56,772 nucleotides of DNA from Kamptonema sp. UHCC 0994. GTDB taxonomy: Bacteria; Cyanobacteriota; Cyanobacteriia; Cyanobacteriales; Microcoleaceae. The position numbers and the translations under genes were made by a program. The first letter of the stretch is position 1. Each line of letters starts with the position of its first letter. Below the pieces are notes generated by a model, which had not been told where the DNA came from, did not search any database, and saw only the letters and a program-made list of their open reading frames with translations. This document shows positions 29,201-36,168 of this stretch, in pieces. The stretch covers positions 1 to 56,772 of the forward strand of contig NZ_JARFTR010000079.1 of assembly GCF_029167235.1 (NCBI RefSeq), written 5' to 3'.

Positions 29201-32018
29201 GAGCTGTGTAGCCCATCTTGAGGGCACCGTCGTTGTTGATGGCCGAACCTTTGATGACAGCCACAATGTTATCGTTATCATCCAGCGCATCCTGCAAGCG
29301 TTTGAGCAAGACCAAGCCCCCCCCATTACCAAAAAGAGTCCCCTGCGCTTCTGCATCAAAGGCGCGACAGTGACCATCCCGCGATCGAATCATGCCCTCT
29401 TCATAGAGATAGCCCCCTTTATGCGGGACAACCACCGAGATGCCACCTGCCAAAGCCATGTCACTCTCTCCACTAATGAGACTCTGGCAGGCCATGTGGA
29501 CTGCTACTAATGAGGTTGAGCAGGCAGACTGCACATTGACACTCGGCCCTTTGAGGTTGAGCTTGTAGGAAATGCGTGTGGCTAGATAGCTGCGATCGTT
29601 GCCAATTTTGGCCTGAAACTGCGCCATATCCGTTTCGATAAAAGGGCGATCGGTAATGATGCCTAAATCGGAGCAGATATTGTTGAGCAGATAGGTACTC
29701 AGGCTCGAACCGGCATAAACACCAACTGGCCCTGGATACGTTTCGGGATTGTAGCCAGCGCGTTCAAAGGCTTCCCATGCACATTCGAGCAATATACGCT
29801 GCTGCGGATCGCACGCAGCAGCTTCTTTGGGGCTGTAGCCAAAAAAGTCAGCGTCAAAGCGATCGATGTCATTCAATACTGCGCCTGCTTTGACGTAATT
29901 GGGATTTTTGCAAAGTTCTGGCGCACTCTGTTCCAACTCATCATCGCTGAAGAAGGCGATGGATTCGACACCATTGCAGAGATTCTGCCAAAATTGCTCA
30001 ATGGTTTCGGCCCCAGGAAAGCGTCCAGCCATTGCGATGATGGCAATATTAGATGGTGCAGATTCAGATTGGCGAGACGCAAAACGCTGGCGTAGATTCT
30101 CGTGTACGCCTTTTTGACTGTCTCCGTTTTGGCTTCCATGCCGCTGGGAGTCGATATGATTGGCCAATGTCTGAATCGTCGGATATTGAAAGAGCGCAAC
30201 AGCCGACAGTTGAATGTCAAAGACGCTGTGCAATGCTTTGTGCGCCTGGGTCAAGAGCAGAGATGTACCCCCCAACTCAAAGAAATTGTCATGAATGCCA
30301 ACGCTATCCAGTGCAAGATGTCTACTCCAAATTTCTGCCAGACGTTGCTCCGTCTGCGTATGGGGCTTGACCAATGGTGTGGACAAAGCTGGACGCGCAC
30401 GCTTGGGAACAGGCAAGGCATGGCGATCGCGCTTTCCACTGGGGGTCAACGGCATAACGTCGAGCTGGATAAATTGGGAGGGTATCATGTGTTCTGGCAG
30501 CGCCTCTTCTAAATGTCGCCGCCAGATGGGTTCTAGTTCATCGAAACTGACTCCATCTGTATCGTTTTTGATGACATACCCCACCAACTGCGTATCACCT
30601 GCAACCTCCCGTGCCACAACGACACATTCGCGCACAGCCTGGTGACGTGCCAACACAGTCTCGATTTCACCTAGCTCTACACGGAAGCCACGAATCTTGA
30701 CTTGATGATCCATGCGTCCCAAATGCTCGATCGTGCCGTCGGGCAGGTAGCGTGCTAGATCGCCCGTGCGGTAGAGTTTTCCTCCCTGCCCGTTAGCCTC
30801 AGTGGATTCCTGAAATAGATTGGGGATAAATTTCTCATTCGTCAGGTCAGGCAGATTGTGATAGCCACGGGCTACACCAATACCACCAACATAGAACTCA
30901 CCCTCTTCACCAACAGGCACAGGTTGCTGGGCCTCATCGAGAATATACACTTGAACATTGTGCAGCGGACACCCCACTGGCACCACCATCGGCCAACTCT
31001 CTGGATCGCCATCTAAGGTATGGGTGGTGGCATCTTGAAATTCCGTTGCCCCATAGTGATTGTGCAAGATGGCACCGGTCTGTCGAAAGAGGTTGGCGAC
31101 GGCGGGTGTAACGCGCATCTGTTCGCCTGTGGTGATGACTTCGCAAAGCGCAGTTGGGATGTGGCTGCTTCCATCGACAGCCTCGGCTAACTGTAGCAGC
31201 GCGGTGACGGGCAGGAACAATTTCTCGATCGCCTGTTGGCTGATGAACTCGGCCAGCGCAAAGGGATTTTGGCGTACTGCCTCTGGAACTAAGACCAGCG
31301 TCCCGCCGAGACAGAGGGTGGAGAATATCTCATGGAAAGAGAAGTCAAAGCTGACTGCACAAAATTGCAACGTCCTGACACCCCGAACCGATCGCCGCGT
31401 CTGCTGATGCCACCAGAGCATATTGACCAGCGAGCGATGTTCCATCAAAACCCCTTTGGGATTGCCAGTGGAACCAGAGGTGTAGATGCAGTAAGCGAGA
31501 TTGTTGGGAGAAACTTCTGTTTGTAGCGTGTCAGAGACCGTCTTTTCTTGAAAAACCTCAAACTCTCCATCCAAACAAACAAGCTGGCACCCTCGCAGCG
31601 CAGGTACGGTTGACGCAAGTTTCTGGGCAAGGTTGTTTGAGCTCAGCAACACACCTGCGCCAGAGTCGCGCAACATATAGTTGATGCGATCGGCAGGATA
31701 ACCCGCATCTAACGGCACGTATGCACATCCAGCCTTCAGGATACCCAACAGACCAATGAACAGTTCAGCCGATCGCTCAATGCAGATGGCGATGAGGTCA
31801 TCAGGCTGGCAGTCTAGGGACAAGAGATGCTGGGCTACGTAGTTAGCGCGTACATTTAGTTCCCCATAGGTAAGAGATTGCCCCTCCTCAATGAGTGCGA
31901 TCGCGTCCGGTTGTTCTGAAACTTGTTGCTCAAACAATTGGTGAACGCAGATATCTGGAAACTCAGCTTGCGTTGCGTTCCAATCAAATAAAACCTGTTG
32001 ACGTTCTTTCTCTGTCAT
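23295..32018 (-). CDS. cyrB: CyrB, hybrid NRPS/PKS A-PCP-KS-AT-DH-MT-KR-ACP
   Basis: CyrB starts the chain: its adenylation domain loads guanidinoacetate and its PKS module adds and C-methylates the first acetate unit. Domains of the 2907-residue protein: A (about 10-510, TSGSTGNPKG, FDFSFHEIF, NHYGATE, YRTGDLARY); PCP (Ser at 586 in GGTSLLL); KS (about 650-1075, active Cys at 833 in SACSTSL); AT (about 1190-1500, Ser at 1283 in GHSLGEY, HAFH); DH (His at 1604 in DHKVFGNVIIP, and HPVLLDAGLQ); C-methyltransferase (LEIGAGTGG near 2100); KR (AGGLGGLGL near 2513); ACP (Ser at 2831 in GMDSL); C-terminal docking helix. There is no condensation domain, as expected for a loading module. The KR catalytic Tyr position is His (2656). 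It is transcribed after cyrA (14 bp) and before cyrE (4 bp). Confidence 0.95.
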   Translation of the reverse strand: MTEKERQQVLFDWNATQAEFPDICVHQLFEQQVSEQPDAIALIEEGQSLTYGELNVRANYVAQHLLSLDCQPDDLIAICIERSAELFIGLLGILKAGCAYVPLDAGYPADRINYMLRDSGAGVLLSSNNLAQKLASTVPALRGCQLVCLDGEFEVFQEKTVSDTLQTEVSPNNLAYCIYTSGSTGNPKGVLMEHRSLVNMLWWHQQTRRSVRGVRTLQFCAVSFDFSFHEIFSTLCLGGTLVLVPEAVRQNPFALAEFISQQAIEKLFLPVTALLQLAEAVDGSSHIPTALCEVITTGEQMRVTPAVANLFRQTGAILHNHYGATEFQDATTHTLDGDPESWPMVVPVGCPLHNVQVYILDEAQQPVPVGEEGEFYVGGIGVARGYHNLPDLTNEKFIPNLFQESTEANGQGGKLYRTGDLARYLPDGTIEHLGRMDHQVKIRGFRVELGEIETVLARHQAVRECVVVAREVAGDTQLVGYVIKNDTDGVSFDELEPIWRRHLEEALPEHMIPSQFIQLDVMPLTPSGKRDRHALPVPKRARPALSTPLVKPHTQTEQRLAEIWSRHLALDSVGIHDNFFELGGTSLLLTQAHKALHSVFDIQLSAVALFQYPTIQTLANHIDSQRHGSQNGDSQKGVHENLRQRFASRQSESAPSNIAIIAMAGRFPGAETIEQFWQNLCNGVESIAFFSDDELEQSAPELCKNPNYVKAGAVLNDIDRFDADFFGYSPKEAAACDPQQRILLECAWEAFERAGYNPETYPGPVGVYAGSSLSTYLLNNICSDLGIITDRPFIETDMAQFQAKIGNDRSYLATRISYKLNLKGPSVNVQSACSTSLVAVHMACQSLISGESDMALAGGISVVVPHKGGYLYEEGMIRSRDGHCRAFDAEAQGTLFGNGGGLVLLKRLQDALDDNDNIVAVIKGSAINNDGALKMGYTAPSVDRQADVISDALARANVDASTIGYVETHGTGTKLGDPIEVAGLTQAFQRSTDSVLDARQCAIGSVKTNIGHLDEAAGIAGLIKAALAVQHGQIPPSLHYVKPNPQIDFDATPFFVNTELREWSRNGHPRRAGVSSFGVGGTNSHVVLEEPPVRETTATSSLPERSHHLLTLSAPTQKALHDLVQRYIHQIETHPNIELADLCFTANTGRKHFEHRLAVVADSILGLQTQLKTAQSAISAQQENATPTIAFLFTGQGSQYINMGRTLYDTEPTFRATLDLCDAILQQDLGIESILSVIFGSSEHSLSLDNTAYLQPALFAVEYALYQLWSSWGIQPTVVMGHSLGEYVAACVAGVFSLEDGLKLVAERGRLMQALPRDGSMISVMASEAEVTDFIRPYVGQVAIAAINGPQSVVISGQQEAIAAICATLETEKIKSERLNVSHAFHSPLMEPILDSFLQVAQEVTYSEPKIKLISNLTGKLANQEACSEEPPIATAEYWVRHVRQPVRFAAGMESLERQGANIFIEIGPKPVLLGMGRNCLSEGEGVWLPSLRPKQDDWQQLLSSLCKLYLAGVPVDWVGFDRGYARRRVLLPTYPWQRERYWVEPISGDRRSLPPATNTTKPTRYGSVAEHPLLGQRLHLSRTQEIYFQSFIHSDSPIWVADHKVFGNVIIPGVAYCEMALAAGKALRPESTFWLEDVSIAQALIIPDEGKTVQIVLNPKEHSAYFFEILSLEQENSWVLHASGKLFVPEQVLETEPIDLMALQAHCSEEVSVDVLYQEEMARQMDMGPMMRGVKQLWRYPVSFAKSHDAVALAKVSLPEILLQESNAYQFHPVLLDAGLQTITVSYPEASQGQTYVPVGMERLQVYSRPSSELWCRAQYRPPLSTDRGQGIDFPPKKLIADIHLFDNQGRAIAIMSGVQSVLVSREAMLRWRNAAPKASPESWRNWLYQVVWKPQARFGLLPNYLPTPDRMRKRLETKLATAIVEADLATYGVAFTQLERLSLAYVVDACRQMGWLFELGERFSTAQKESELGVVDRHRQLFARLLDMLAEAEILRGEKSMTIWEVISQPEAIDLQVFLDELEAKEAQAEIALVSRCGAKLAEVLQGRYDPIQLLFPAGDTTTLSKLYGEAKVLGVTNTLVQEAVLSALEQLPPERGWRILEIGAGTGGTTAYLLPHLPVDRTEYVFTDISSFFIGKARERFKDYPFVRYQLLNIEQAPQAQGFASLTYDLIVAADVLHTTSDLRQTLANVRQLLAPGGMLILMEDSEPARWADITFGLTEGWWKFTDRDLRPNHPLLSPDRWQMLLQEMGFSQTTALWPEIDGPHKLPREAAIVAHKESAVRKPRRWLLLADEEIGGLLAKRLRGEGEDCTLLLPGEKYAEIDSQTFTIAPTSLEDWKQLWKRVSNIQEIVHCWSMVSTDLGAANLLSCGSTLHLIQALASYSETPRLSLVTLGAQAVNEHHVQNVVESALWGMGKVIAIEHPELGVVQVDLDPNAKVEAQVEALKGELLAIAEPALTTSAPDLQTRPREQQIAFREQTRYVARLSPLAPPNSRGEGKQQPLTIRDDGSYLIAGGLGGLGLLVARFLVTHGAKHLVLVGRRGAREEQQAQLSELEQLGASVKVVQADIADAEQLARSLAAATYPPLRGVIHAAGTLNDRILQQQSWQAFEEVMAPKVAGAWNLHTLTKNQPLDFFVLFSSATSLLGNAGQANHAAANAFLDAIASYRRHLGLPSLSINWGTWSEVGIAARLGLDKLSSKQGEGTITLAQGLQILDQLLKDESAVHQVGVMPIDWPQFLARQLTPQPFFSDAMKNIDTSVGKLTLQERDSRFQAYGHNIRDQLEKAPPKEGMTLLQAHVREQVALVLGIDAKTLLTKQEVGFFTLGMDSLASVELRNRLQASLGCSLSSTLALDYPTQQVLVNYLADELLEAPKQLQQPESDEEDEMSSIDEITQLLAAKLEIEL

Positions 32019-32032
32019 GGGTGGAGGGCCTT

Positions 32033-33208
32033 CTACATAATTAAGCAGGACACGCCATTGGTTGTTGCAGCTAGCGGCGTGTAGTTTAGTTTAGGGAAGT
32101 AATCCTCACAGGTTCCCCTGCGACGGATATCCCACGTTGCACAGTGCAGAGAGCCGCCAAACTCATAGACATTGCGGAAGGGAATCGGGTAGACCTCAAA
32201 GCCATGCTTGTCGAGCAAATCATGGAGCCGATGCTCTTGCGCTTCGCAGATGACCTTCTTGGGTGAGATGCTCAACACATTCATCGCCAACCATTTGCTT
32301 GACTGGCAGAACATGGGCATCTCCTCGTTGCTTGAAGTGGGGGATGGTGCTTCGATGAATTGCCAATCGTTGTCCATGAAGACTTTCTCTTCGCCCTCTT
32401 TGATGGGGCGCTCTGGATTCGTTAGCACAACGCCAGGTGCCAACGGGACAAAGGTACAGTCAATGTGGGAGGGAAAAAGATCTAGTGGGAAGTGAACATC
32501 ATGCACGCGGAAGCCACGTGGCTCCAAATGCCGTTTGAGCCAGAGAATTCCTAGACGATTGGTCGTCATGGACTCCTGCACAAAGATATCACAGCCAAAG
32601 CGGCTACAGTCTGCCGCGTCAAAAATCACCTCATCCTGAGTTATGCAAAATTCAAAATCGTGCATACGCTTAAAGCGCTCTTCTAGCGGCCACTCCCAAA
32701 ACTCTTCGCGATACATGGCATCCTGCATGGTCGGTTTGGGCGCACTATTCCAGATCATATAAGGATCGTTGTGCCAATATTCGTAGACCAGCTTACGATA
32801 AGGCAGATACTCGAAGAAACGCGATCGCCGTGACATAGTTGCTTCGAGAATTTCGTTGCCAAAGGTGATCAGAACATCACGCGGGCAGACAGCACAATAT
32901 TGATTCTCTACCTCAAAGAGCGGTGTCTTCACAGACACGCCAAAGTTATGTTTCTCTGGGCGGCGCACAGTTACGCAGTGTGATTCTAGAAGTGTTACCA
33001 GCCCATTCAACTCCTCATTAGCTTTCTCTGTGACTTCTTGCTTTTTGAACCCCCTGGGGAAAGGTAATATTTCCGCAATGTTTTTGTCGCGTAAAGTGGG
33101 GCGGTTGCCTGGCTCAGTCGGTTCAAAATAGGCATCATCTGCAATCCCGACCACTATCTCTTCTAGTTCATCCCATTCATTCCAGGCATTAACAATTCTT
33201 TTTTGCAT
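32033..33208 (-). CDS. cyrA: CyrA, L-arginine:glycine amidinotransferase
   Basis: CyrA transfers the amidino group of arginine to glycine to give guanidinoacetate, the starter of cylindrospermopsin. The protein (391 residues from the ATG at 33208) begins MQKRIVNAWNEWDELEE, as in known cyanotoxin amidinotransferases. Catalytic features are the active Cys in GGSLHCATWDIRR, the His in FPSHIDCTFVPLAPG and the Asp in DFEFCITQDEVIFDAADC. An in-frame ATG at 33271 would add 21 Lys/Asn-rich residues without family support, though it lies only 17 bp after the cyrK stop. It is transcribed with cyrK upstream and cyrB 14 bp downstream. The family assignment is certain; the start is probable. Confidence 0.95.
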   Translation of the reverse strand: MQKRIVNAWNEWDELEEIVVGIADDAYFEPTEPGNRPTLRDKNIAEILPFPRGFKKQEVTEKANEELNGLVTLLESHCVTVRRPEKHNFGVSVKTPLFEVENQYCAVCPRDVLITFGNEILEATMSRRSRFFEYLPYRKLVYEYWHNDPYMIWNSAPKPTMQDAMYREEFWEWPLEERFKRMHDFEFCITQDEVIFDAADCSRFGCDIFVQESMTTNRLGILWLKRHLEPRGFRVHDVHFPLDLFPSHIDCTFVPLAPGVVLTNPERPIKEGEEKVFMDNDWQFIEAPSPTSSNEEMPMFCQSSKWLAMNVLSISPKKVICEAQEHRLHDLLDKHGFEVYPIPFRNVYEFGGSLHCATWDIRRRGTCEDYFPKLNYTPLAATTNGVSCLIM

Positions 33209-33288
33209 ATCTCGCGCTACATTTTTGGGGTTAGTTGTTGGTTGTTTGTTGTTCTTAGTACATTTAACCATTAGTTTATCAATGACCT

Positions 33289-34731
33289 TTAATCCTGACC
33301 TACCTCCACTTTTTCAGCTACCATCTTTTGACTGGTTTCTTCTATAGTTAAAGTCAAGGTGCGAGAAGCTTCTAAAGCTGGAATAGATACACTATTCTCC
33401 TCAACATCACTGATATATGTTCTGGCCATCTGGACTCCAAACATCAGCATTCCAATAGCGTTGAACAAAAAGAAAGCCAACCACAAGATATGGTTGCTCT
33501 CAAATTTAACTGCGGCTACATCCGCAGGTAAAAATCCTACACTAACCGCGACTAAGCTAACATTGCGGAGGATATTCCCTTGAGCCAAACCCAAGAAGTA
33601 CCCACTTAGTATGCAATATACTGAATTGCATACTAGGAGAAGTACCAACCAGGGAATAAAAATATCAATATTCTCAATGATTTCCGCGTGGTTGGTTAAC
33701 AACCCAAAAACAGTATCGGGAAATAGCCAACACACTCCGCCGAAAACCAGACTCACCAGCAGAGCCATTCCCACAGAAACTTTTGCCAGGGGTACTAACT
33801 GTTCTGTGGCTCCTTTCCCTTTAAAGTTTCCTGCCAGAGTTTCTGTACCGAATCCCAATCCTTCAACAATGTAGAGACTCAAACTCCATATTTGTAAGAG
33901 TAAGGCATTTTGAGCGTAGATAATTGTCCCCATTTGCGCCCCCTCGTAGTTAAACGTTAAGGCGGTAAACATAAAAACTAAATTGCTGACAAAGATGTTT
34001 CCATTGAGAGTTAAGTTGGAGCGTATAGCTTTTATGTCCCAAATTTTTCCAGCTATTTCTCGTACCTCTGGCCAAGGGATTTCTTTGCACACAAAAAACA
34101 ATCCCACCAATAGGGTGAGATATTGACTTGTAGCAGAAGCCACTCCTGCCCCCATGCTCGACCAGTCTAAGTGGATAATAAACAAGTAATCGAGTGCGAT
34201 ATTGGCAGCATTGCCCACAACCGACAACAGCACAACTAAGCCATTTTTTTCCCGTCCCAGAAACCAGCCAAGCAGGACAAAGTTGAGCAAAATGGCAGGC
34301 GCTCCCCAACTCTGGGTGTTAAAATACGCTTGAGCTGAAGACTTAACCTCTGGGGCGACATCTAGTATAGAAAATCCCACCACCCCCAACGGGTACTGCA
34401 ACATTACGATCGCAACCCCCAGCACCAAAGCGATTAAAGCATTACGCAGTCCCACCAACAGCACACCCTCTCGGTCATCTCGTCCGACTGCTTGTGCTGT
34501 TATCCCAGTGGTACCCATTCGTAAAAATGATAAAACAAAGTAGAGAAAGTTAAGCAGGTTTCCAGCTAGGGCTACTCCAGCTAGGTGGTGGATTTCCGAG
34601 AGATGACCTAAGAACATGATACTGACTAAATTAGCCAGCGGTACCATAATATTCGATAGGACGTTGGTAAAAGCTAGTCTGAAGTAGCGGGGTATAAAGT
34701 CATACTGGCTTGGAAACGTCTTTCGTGGCAT
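33289..34731 (-). CDS. cyrK: CyrK, MATE-family multidrug/toxin exporter
   Basis: A 480-residue multidrug and toxic compound extrusion (MATE/NorM-like) transporter with about 12 hydrophobic helices, presumed to export cylindrospermopsin across the plasma membrane using an ion gradient. The first half has LANLVSIMFLGHLSEIHHLAG and MGTTGITAQAVGRDD, and the second half repeats the fold (GLGFGTETLAGNFKGKG). It is first in the cyrK-cyrA-cyrB-cyrE series. Its ATG lies within the end of a truncated tnpB in another frame, so the first codons (MPRKTFP) come from or overlap insertion-sequence DNA. The original start may have been lost or moved. No ribosome binding site is clear in front of this ATG. Confidence 0.9.
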   Translation of the reverse strand: MPRKTFPSQYDFIPRYFRLAFTNVLSNIMVPLANLVSIMFLGHLSEIHHLAGVALAGNLLNFLYFVLSFLRMGTTGITAQAVGRDDREGVLLVGLRNALIALVLGVAIVMLQYPLGVVGFSILDVAPEVKSSAQAYFNTQSWGAPAILLNFVLLGWFLGREKNGLVVLLSVVGNAANIALDYLFIIHLDWSSMGAGVASATSQYLTLLVGLFFVCKEIPWPEVREIAGKIWDIKAIRSNLTLNGNIFVSNLVFMFTALTFNYEGAQMGTIIYAQNALLLQIWSLSLYIVEGLGFGTETLAGNFKGKGATEQLVPLAKVSVGMALLVSLVFGGVCWLFPDTVFGLLTNHAEIIENIDIFIPWLVLLLVCNSVYCILSGYFLGLAQGNILRNVSLVAVSVGFLPADVAAVKFESNHILWLAFFLFNAIGMLMFGVQMARTYISDVEENSVSIPALEASRTLTLTIEETSQKMVAEKVEVGQD

Positions 34732-35674
34732 ACATTTCAGATTTATACGTCAACTGACGACGAAATTCATAAAATCCACAATCGGAAATGGCTGCCGCTA
34801 ACTTATGATTAGCAATCATCCCGCTCACATTCAAATCTTCGATGCGAATGTGAGCATATTTTTGGCTAATTTCTGTTGTGGTTTTCTGCAAGAAATCACG
34901 GCGTTGATTAGCGACTTTCGCGTGAATTTTAGCAACTCTACGATAGTGTTTGTGAGCATTTTTTGATGCTTTTACATCTAACTTTCTGTTGCCCAATTCT
35001 TTTTTTCGATTTCTCCACTGTTCTTTGCTCAGCTTGGTTTTCGCTTGAGTGAGTGGACGAGGAGACTCGTAAGAATTGCCATCAGAAAGAGTCGCAAATG
35101 TTGATACCCCTAAGTCAATTCCCACTGGTTCAGGAACGGGATGAAACATTGGTGGTATTTTTTCGGCTTTAATAGCAAAGGATACATACCATTTATCCGC
35201 CGTGCGAGAGATGGTAAACGTCTGCGCTACGCAGGGAAATGGGATAAATTCTTTGAGTCGAAATGTTCCGAGAGTCGGAATTTTAATTGACTTATTAGCT
35301 GTCAATAAAAGTGAGTGATTCCAATCAGCAGCATCCACAGTGAATGAATCACCATCTTTTTTTCTTTTGAATTTAGGGAACTCTCCTAATCCTTTGAAGA
35401 AACGGGATAAAGCCTCCTTAAAATGCCGGAATGTCATTTTGTAAACCCTAGAAGACAGGGTGTTAGTCCATTGATATTCCGGCATCTTTTTGACATGGTT
35501 GGTGAAAACTCTTTCGATTGCTGCTACTTTTTTTGTGCTACCACCTGGGAGGTTTTTCACTTCTTGATAAAGGCTCAATGCGTAGTTGTAGCAAAATCTA
35601 GCGTAACCAGAATGTCGCGCCATCAAGGTACGTTCCTTATTATTGAGTTTGAGTTCGAGTTTGATGGCGTACAT
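34700..35674 (-). pseudogene. tnpB: Truncated IS200/IS605-type TnpB (RNA-guided nuclease) remnant
   Basis: This has the TnpB opening (MYAIKLELKLNNKERTLMARHSGYARFCYN), the RuvC-I motif GIDLGVSTFATL with its Asp and the RuvC-II motif IRIEDLNVSGM with its Glu. It then breaks off at residue 324 soon after the LTYKSEMYATK segment. The CxxC zinc finger and the RuvC-III Asp that normally follow are absent, so it cannot be a complete nuclease. The break falls at the cyrK start: the two frames overlap by 32 bases. No tnpA partner is seen. The 3' end of the element, where the guide (omega/reRNA) would be encoded, is also gone. Its 5' end and upstream sequence remain and could carry a promoter read into cyrK. 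Confidence 0.88.
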
Positions 35675-36168
35675 AATCTCAATTACCGTTTTTGATTTCT
35701 CCTCATTTAGTCGTCATAGTACAGTTTTTAGGTAGATTTGAGCAGATTTAGGTAGACTTTTGCAAACAGTTGTTACCCCCCAATATAGTTCCTAAACTCC
35801 CTTTTTTGGGCTTGATGTGTCCAGAGAACATCAAAGCGTTTACACCATCTATGGAAGCAAGGAGGCATGGCGGCGGAAGTTGGCTCTTTCATCACTCAAG
35901 CTTTAATGTGAAATATCTGCTGCCATGCCTGGATTGTACCTTTATTGCTTGTCTATTTTCGTTTAAGTCCCGTTTTCTAACGGCTCTGGACTACTGGCGG
36001 ACAGTACGCCGACCCTGGTATGGACTACTACGAGCAGCGGTATCAGCAGCTAAGATGATGGTGATAGAACGGAATTGGGTCAGTTTTTATAAAAGAGTTT
36101 TGACAACCGGACTTGGTATTACTTAGTTTCAGTCTTTCATCTCAAGTTTACGTTCTTCTGAAGCGAAC
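35675..36168. other. tnpB-cyrH divergent gap with possible transposase debris
   Basis: A 494-bp region between the minus-strand tnpB remnant and plus-strand cyrH. It has a pair of TTTAGGTAGA direct repeats (near 35728 and 35748). Around 35985-36055 a short frame reads GQYADPGMDYYEQRYQQL, reminiscent of the C-terminal tail of some cyanobacterial transposases, but it is interrupted. A 118-residue open frame on the plus strand (35770-36126) has no recognisable domain and I do not call it a gene. The cyrH promoter should lie in the last 100 bases. Confidence 0.4.

Noticed and set aside
33209-33271. 21-residue N-terminal extension of CyrA
   Set aside because: Known amidinotransferases of this group begin at MQ.RIVN; the extension is Lys/Asn-rich and unsupported.
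34700-35674. Active TnpB with guide RNA
   Set aside because: The RuvC-III Asp, the zinc finger and the 3' end that would encode the guide are missing, so it is a remnant.
35770-36126. 118-residue plus-strand open frame upstream of cyrH
   Set aside because: The composition looks random (many Arg, Trp and Cys), there is no domain, and it covers what seems to be decayed insertion-sequence DNA.
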